The notes beneath the pieces were generated by a model. The model made no database searches and had not been told where the DNA came from. It saw nothing but the letters and a program-made list of their open reading frames with translations. A program made the position numbers and the translations under genes. Shown in pieces: positions 60,034-64,000 of a DNA stretch of 64,000 nucleotides (position 1 is the first letter of the stretch; each line of letters begins with the position of its first letter). This stretch comes from Nitrospinae bacterium bin107 (GTDB taxonomy: Bacteria > UBA8248). Location: positions 124,001 to 188,000 of the forward strand of contig MPNJ01000005.1 in the NCBI GenBank assembly GCA_002238965.1, given 5' to 3'.

Positions 60034-60072
60034 CAAATATATTATATCTCAATATTTGACTAATTCAAATAT
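60034..60072. promoter_or_regulatory. Overlapping palindromes, probable MarR operator
   Basis: In the AT-rich promoter region, CAAATAT at 60034-60040 pairs with ATATTTG at 60052-60058. ATATTTGA (60052-60059) also pairs with TCAAATAT (60065-60072) across five bases. The shared half-site makes three half-sites in 39 bases. The spacing of the second is typical of MarR operators. The 59951-60248 gap holds nothing else apart from promoters. Confidence 0.6.
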
Positions 60073-60248
60073 AAATCTGTTCAACTTTCTTGTCAAGAGA
60101 TTTTTAGATTATTATTTGAACAGGAGAGTCTCGGGAGAAAAACCTGCTTGTTCCATCTAATCACCATCCCTATACTCTGGGTGATTATTTCTGCGCTTCA
60201 CCAGGCACTATTGCGCTTTTCGTCTTACGGGCCATATAGAGGGAGATT

Positions 60249-61139
60249 ATGAAATCCATCGCTTTCGATGAAATCACCGAAGAGCGCGCTACCGGGCGTG
60301 TCGCGGCGATTTATGAAGATATGCGCCAGGTGCTCCGCAGCACCCAGGTGAACCTCATCTACCGCACCCTCGCGGTGCATGAGGATTATTTTTGCGCGGC
60401 TTGGGACGCGCTCAGACCCAACGCCTCAATCGCATATTTCGAGCGTTGCGCGGACAACCTGAGGATGCGCATGGCCCCGCCCATGCCGCCCGACGTGCCC
60501 GACGTAGGGGAAGAACTGGAAGACGACTTCGACTACTCACCAGAGGATATCGAAGCAGTCAACGGCGTCCTGGACATATATAATGACGCGAATCCAAAGA
60601 ACCTCATTCTCGTTGCGGCGCTCAAGGGCGCGCTCAACGGCATGAAGATAGGCGGCATCCGGCCCGGTTCGGAGGCGGATACAGATGCACTGCCCACCGG
60701 ACCGCCCGCTACCATGCGCGCAGAGAGTTTAGTGGACCCGGCGGGCGTCGATGATTCTCTGGGCGCTATATTCAGGGAGATACGCGAGGCGACCGGCGGG
60801 CTGGGCAGTGTCTGGCGCGCGCTGGGGCATCATCCCGCTTTCCTGGAGCGCGTCTGGCCGTTCTTGAAAGAAGAGATGGCGAAAGCGGGATACCTGATTA
60901 CAGTCACGCAGGCGCAAGGCGCAGCGGCGGCAGCCGCCCAGGAATTTCCCTTCGCCGTCGAATTGAGCAGGCAGCAAGTGGCGGGGAAGGGGCTTACGGA
61001 GAGTGAGATCGACGTGATCGATCAAAAGCTCGATCGCTTCATCCACCTCATCCCCAGAACCAACACCCTGGTTCTTCTCATGAAGGCCGCTTTGGTGGGC
61101 GAGGGCAGGGTGCGCAGAAAACCCTTCGAGGGGGAGTAG
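60249..61139 (+). CDS. DehI-type 2-haloacid dehalogenase
   Basis: A 296-residue protein resembling group I haloacid dehalogenases (DehI), which hydrolyse D- and L-2-haloalkanoic acids by direct water attack. The repeated, all-helical halves are visible: RVAAIYEDMRQVLRSTQVNLIYRTLAVHEDYFCAAWDALRPN and, in the second half, LGAIFREIREATGGLGSVWRALGHHPAFLERVWPFLKEEM. The catalytic asparagine and aspartate cannot be fixed without alignment. It lies opposite the MarR-ArsP operon, alone on its strand. It could act with the haloalkane dehalogenase at 46728, although the distance is 14 kb. Confidence 0.8.
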   Translation: MKSIAFDEITEERATGRVAAIYEDMRQVLRSTQVNLIYRTLAVHEDYFCAAWDALRPNASIAYFERCADNLRMRMAPPMPPDVPDVGEELEDDFDYSPEDIEAVNGVLDIYNDANPKNLILVAALKGALNGMKIGGIRPGSEADTDALPTGPPATMRAESLVDPAGVDDSLGAIFREIREATGGLGSVWRALGHHPAFLERVWPFLKEEMAKAGYLITVTQAQGAAAAAAQEFPFAVELSRQQVAGKGLTESEIDVIDQKLDRFIHLIPRTNTLVLLMKAALVGEGRVRRKPFEGE

Positions 61140-61520
61140 GTTTTCGTATCGTCCGTATCGCTCTCGGTGTGAGTGCTTGGAATAATCGCAAATTCTCCAA
61201 CGCCGCTGGACATTTCCGGCGGTTTCCTTATACTAATTTCACAATACAAAAATTTGGGGAGAAGGGGGCGCTCGCGGGGCGGGGCCGGAAGGCCCCATGC
61301 GTGTGTTTTTTTGCTCACCTGACTGCATGATCCTCTTCTGCAGCATCTTCCCGAATCCTGCCGAGCGCATAGCTGTTCTTTTCCCATCGTGACCTCTTTT
61401 TCAGTATGGGCTTCCTCATCAAGGCATTGTTGACGATCTCGATTTATGTTATTTTCTCTTGCCTTTCGGGCGGAAAACGGCGCCTGCGAATGGGTTGCCA
61501 CGGAAAAGTCGCCGAGTCGG
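61140..61520. other. Intergenic stretch before the tRNA genes
   Basis: About 380 bases without a supported gene. A GC-rich run at 61270-61300 (GGGGCGGGGCCGGAAGGCCCC) may form a hairpin followed by TTTTTTT, perhaps a terminator for the DehI gene. Confidence 0.45.
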
Positions 61521-61597
<77 letters not shown>

Positions 61598-61665
61598 TTT
61601 TAGGGAAATCGCGTCACCCTATTTTCCATACGCGTGGCCACCGCGGAAGTGGGGGATGAAGGCAT

Positions 61666-61742
61666 GGTGGGTGTAGCTCAGTGGTTAGAGCGCCGGGTTG
61701 TGGCCCCGGAGGTCGGGGGTTCAAATCCCCTCACTCACCCCA
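61666..61742 (+). tRNA. tRNA-His (anticodon GTG)
   Basis: Cloverleaf with acceptor GTGGGTG / CACTCAC, anticodon loop TTGTGGC, T-loop TTCAAAT and encoded CCA. It has the G-1 (61666) opposite C73 that marks bacterial tRNA-His. Confidence 0.97.
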
Positions 61743-61799
61743 AAGCGTTTACAAATTCTTGAGCGGACCTGGCTTCCGCACAAGACCAACGGATATCAC

Positions 61800-61876
61800 G
61801 CGCCCGTAGCTCAATTGGATAGAGCGTCGGACTTCGGATCCGAAGGTTGTAGGTTCGAGTCCTACCGGGCGTGCCA
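61800..61876 (+). tRNA. tRNA-Arg (anticodon TCG)
   Basis: Cloverleaf with acceptor GCGCCCG / CGGGCGT, anticodon loop CTTCGGA between TCGGA and TCCGA, T-loop TTCGAGT and encoded CCA. It shares the acceptor stem with the tRNA-Arg at 61521. Nothing further is seen between 61877 and 62160 except an AT-rich promoter-like region before the next gene. Confidence 0.97.
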
Positions 61877-62182
61877 CCTGAAAATCATGAGAAACACCAC
61901 GAAGTCAAAGAAGATACGAGCGTTAGGAGATTGCGGATGTGGTCTGCGGCGCCTTCGTCCGGCACTGTGTGCCCCTTTGGTGCACAGACCCTGAAGCATA
62001 CATCTTGAGACCCTTTATTCCTTGGTGTTATTGTCATCAGCACACAGCGTGCGTGGAATTGCTCGTCTTCAAGAATTTTTTTCGACCATCCATCTGGGTT
62101 CGTGTATAATCCGGTTTCATCACAATGAGCATTCGGTTCGCTAGATTACATTTTCGAATAATGCCTAATGGGAGATAAGGCG

Positions 62183-63367
62183 ATGAAAAAATTGCTGGTT
62201 GCTATGACGTTGGTTTTGTTCACAAGTGTGACGGCAGGCGCCGAAACCGTCAAACTGGGCGTCCTTTTCGGTTATACGGGCCCCATCGAATCCTTGACTC
62301 CACCAATGGCTAAAGGCGCTGAATTGGCGATGAAGGAAGTCACCGACAGCGGCGCCTTGCTGGGCGGCGCCAAAGTGGTTTCGGTACGCGGCGATACCAC
62401 TTGCACCGATTCCGCTGCCGCCAGGGCGGCGGCCGAGCGTCTGGTCACATCGGATAAGGTCAACGCCATCGTCGGCGGAGATTGTTCGGGCGTTACTATT
62501 GCCATATTGCAAAATGTGGCCATGCCCAACGGGGTCGTTATGATCTCCCCCTCGGCGACTTCCCCGGCTCTGTCCACTCTCAAGGACAACGGGCTGTTCT
62601 TCCGCACCGCTCCCTCCGACGCCCGGCAGGGGCAGGTCATCAGCGCCGTTCTGAAAGAAAGAGGTGTCAAGTCAGCGGCCTTGACTTATACCAACAACGA
62701 CTACGGCAAGGGCCTGGCTGACAGCATCAAGACCAACTTCAAGAAGGTCGGCGGCAAGATTACGATTTCCGCCGCGCACGAAGACGGCAAGGCGGACTAC
62801 ACCGCGGAAGTCGGCGCTCTTTCGGCCGCAGGTGGCGACGTCCTGATCGTCGCCGGTTACGTGGACCAGGGCGGCAAAGGCATCATACGGGCGGCCGTCG
62901 ATACCGGCGCATTCGAAACCTTCTTGCTGCCGGACGGGATGATCGGCGAGAGCCTGCCGAAAGCGATCGGCAAGGCGCTCGATGGTTCTTACGGCACCGT
63001 TCCCGGTACGGACAGCCCTGGCGCGGCGAAACTCGGCGCACTGGCCAAGAAGGCCGGCTTCAAGGGGGGCAACCCGTTCGTGGCCGAGGCCTACGATGCA
63101 GCGGCGCTGCTCCTGCTGGCCATGCAGGCGGCCGGCTCCAGCAAGAGCATGAAGCTCAAGGACAAGGTGATGATGGTCGCCAATGCGCCGGGCGAGAAGA
63201 TTTACCCCGGTGAACTGGCCAAAGCGCTCAAGATCCTCGCCAAGGGCGGCGACGTCGATTATGTGGGCGCCTCGGCGGTCGAACTGATAGGTCCCGGTGA
63301 GAGCGCGGGCAACTACCGGGAGATACTTGTGAAGGGTGGGAAGATCACCACTGTGCGGTACCGCTAA
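62183..63367 (+). CDS. ABC transporter substrate-binding protein, branched-chain amino acid (LivJ) type
   Basis: A 394-residue periplasmic protein from ATG 62183 (signal peptide MKKLLVAMTLVLFTSVTAGAE; an ATG at 62168 is also in frame). The type I periplasmic-binding fold shows VKLGVLFGYTGPIESLTPPMAKGAELAM, GDCSGVTIAILQNVAMPNGVVMISPSATSPAL, and ALTYTNNDYGKGLADSI. The ligand may be a branched-chain amino acid, amide or related compound. It leads an operon with the LivG-like ATPase gene. Confidence 0.9.
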   Translation: MKKLLVAMTLVLFTSVTAGAETVKLGVLFGYTGPIESLTPPMAKGAELAMKEVTDSGALLGGAKVVSVRGDTTCTDSAAARAAAERLVTSDKVNAIVGGDCSGVTIAILQNVAMPNGVVMISPSATSPALSTLKDNGLFFRTAPSDARQGQVISAVLKERGVKSAALTYTNNDYGKGLADSIKTNFKKVGGKITISAAHEDGKADYTAEVGALSAAGGDVLIVAGYVDQGGKGIIRAAVDTGAFETFLLPDGMIGESLPKAIGKALDGSYGTVPGTDSPGAAKLGALAKKAGFKGGNPFVAEAYDAAALLLLAMQAAGSSKSMKLKDKVMMVANAPGEKIYPGELAKALKILAKGGDVDYVGASAVELIGPGESAGNYREILVKGGKITTVRYR

Positions 63368-63400
63368 ACAGGATCGGTTGTTCGTGGTCCGTTCCATGGG

Positions 63401-63431
63401 AGAACGCCCGGGCGATGAGACCGGGCGTTCT
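63401..63431 (+). promoter_or_regulatory. Intercistronic hairpin between binding protein and ATPase genes
   Basis: A perfect eleven-pair stem AGAACGCCCGG / CCGGGCGTTCT with a nine-base loop lies 33 bases after the binding-protein stop. There is no T tract after it, so it probably stabilises the upstream message or partly attenuates, giving more binding protein than transporter. Confidence 0.75.
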
Positions 63432-63442
63432 TTGTGGATCTC

Positions 63443-64000
63443 ATGATCTCGGTAGTTGATCTCCACATGCACTTTGGCGGCATTCGCGCCGTGGATGGCG
63501 TTTCCCTGTCCATCGACGGCGGCCGCATCACTGGGCTCATCGGTCCCAACGGCGCGGGTAAAACCACGCTGTTCAACGTAATCGCCGGGGTCTATCGTCC
63601 CACTTCGGGTAGCGTCTATCTGGACGGTGAGAACGTCACCGGCCTCCGGCCTCACGAATTATATGCCATGGGCATGTTGCGTACCTTCCAGATAGCACAG
63701 GAGTTCACCACCCTGACAGTTCGCGAGAACCTCATGATGGTGCCCTCGGGTCAGTCGGGAGAAAACCTTCTCGGGGCCTGGTTGCTTCCGGAGAAGGTGC
63801 GTTCAGAAGAAGAGCGCGTTCGCGCCAAGGCCGAGGAAGTCATCGAGTTTCTTCAAATCACCCAAGTAGCCGACGAACTGGCCGGGAACCTCTCCGGCGG
63901 TCAAAAGAAGCTGTTGGAACTTGGTCGCACCATGATGGCTGACGCCAAGGTCGTTCTTCTGGATGAAGTGGGCGCCGGTGTGAACCGCACCCTGCTCAAA
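63443..64000 (+). CDS. ABC transporter ATP-binding protein, LivG-like (partial, runs off window)
   Basis: 186 codons from ATG 63443 to the window end, open. Walker A is GPNGAGKTT, preceded by VDLHMHFGGIRAVDGVSLSI, the signature is NLSGGQKKLLELGRTMM and Walker B is KVVLLDEVGAGVN. The long GMLRTFQIAQEFTTLTVRENLMM insert is typical of LivG. In place of the usual DEP, Walker B reads DEV. It energises import of the ligand captured by the preceding protein. Confidence 0.9.
   Translation, partial: MISVVDLHMHFGGIRAVDGVSLSIDGGRITGLIGPNGAGKTTLFNVIAGVYRPTSGSVYLDGENVTGLRPHELYAMGMLRTFQIAQEFTTLTVRENLMMVPSGQSGENLLGAWLLPEKVRSEEERVRAKAEEVIEFLQITQVADELAGNLSGGQKKLLELGRTMMADAKVVLLDEVGAGVNRTLLK

Noticed and set aside
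60001-60175. N-terminal extension of the MarR regulator into AT-rich DNA
   Set aside because: The added residues are lysine/tyrosine-rich and would cover the promoter palindromes. The ATG at 59950 has a GAGGAG site.

Overview
The window is GC-rich, densely coding bacterial DNA from a Gram-negative organism. The evidence is several outer-membrane beta-barrels, a Slam-type outer-membrane translocator, lipoproteins, RND pumps and a Zur/ZnuABC system. I cannot name the lineage. The mix of sterol-type methyltransferases, a UGA-decoded (selenocysteine) protein, two unrelated dehalogenases, CoA-thioester enzymes and short dispersed hairpin repeats suggests an uncultivated proteobacteria-like or related free-living lineage. 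No rRNA, complete phage, CRISPR array or recognisable transposase was seen.

Layout. 1-2.3 kb: a secreted protein of unknown function cut by the window edge, and a YbdK-type carboxylate-amine ligase. 2.9-11.2 kb: a zinc locus. znuA and a long minus-strand train (LbtU-like porin, DsrE-like protein, small conserved protein, COG0523 GTPase, WD40 protein) diverge from zur-znuC-znuB across a Zur-box-like palindrome. The train ends in a truncated second copy of the znuA 3' end. 11.5-26.1 kb: a lipid/sterol-type region with two Erg6-like sterol C-methyltransferase homologues, a Rieske oxygenase of the steroid-oxygenase type, an MMPL/RND exporter, a GPP34(GOLPH3-like)-cytochrome P450 fusion, a LolA-like periplasmic protein, two beta-barrels, a TPR protein and a COG2907 flavoprotein. 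Together these look like synthesis or tailoring plus envelope transport of a sterol or other triterpenoid, although squalene epoxidase and oxidosqualene cyclase are not in the window. 26.5-33.7 kb: ankyrin protein, DUF169 protein, a TbpB-like surface lipoprotein with its Slam (type XI secretion), and a cache-domain protein. 33.9-40.6 kb: MntA-HepT and Panacea-type toxin-antitoxin pairs around a block of CoA/acyl metabolism (CaiB transferase, acyl-CoA dehydrogenase, MaoC hydratase) and a beta-hydroxyacid dehydrogenase. 40.8-47.6 kb: class V aminotransferase, TatA, MoeA, MoeA-PBP fusion, MoaA (molybdenum cofactor synthesis with Tat export, a common pairing) and a haloalkane dehalogenase. 48-56.3 kb: an AAA-type ATPase preceded by repeated copies of its own 5' end, an RND tripartite pump pair, RNase PH, RdgB and a selenocysteine-containing carboxymuconolactone-decarboxylase-like protein. 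56.5-64 kb: a HigA remnant broken by a TGA, a TIM-barrel isomerase, a MarR-permease pair, a DehI-type 2-haloacid dehalogenase, three tRNA genes and the start of a branched-chain amino acid type ABC operon running off the end.

The most notable items are the GPP34-P450 fusion within the sterol-type cluster, the UGA-decoded CxxU protein with a canonical-looking bacterial SECIS hairpin, and a recurring pattern of partial gene echoes: truncated copies of gene starts or ends beside the intact gene for znuA, the DUF169 gene, the Slam-linked lipoprotein and the AAA ATPase.
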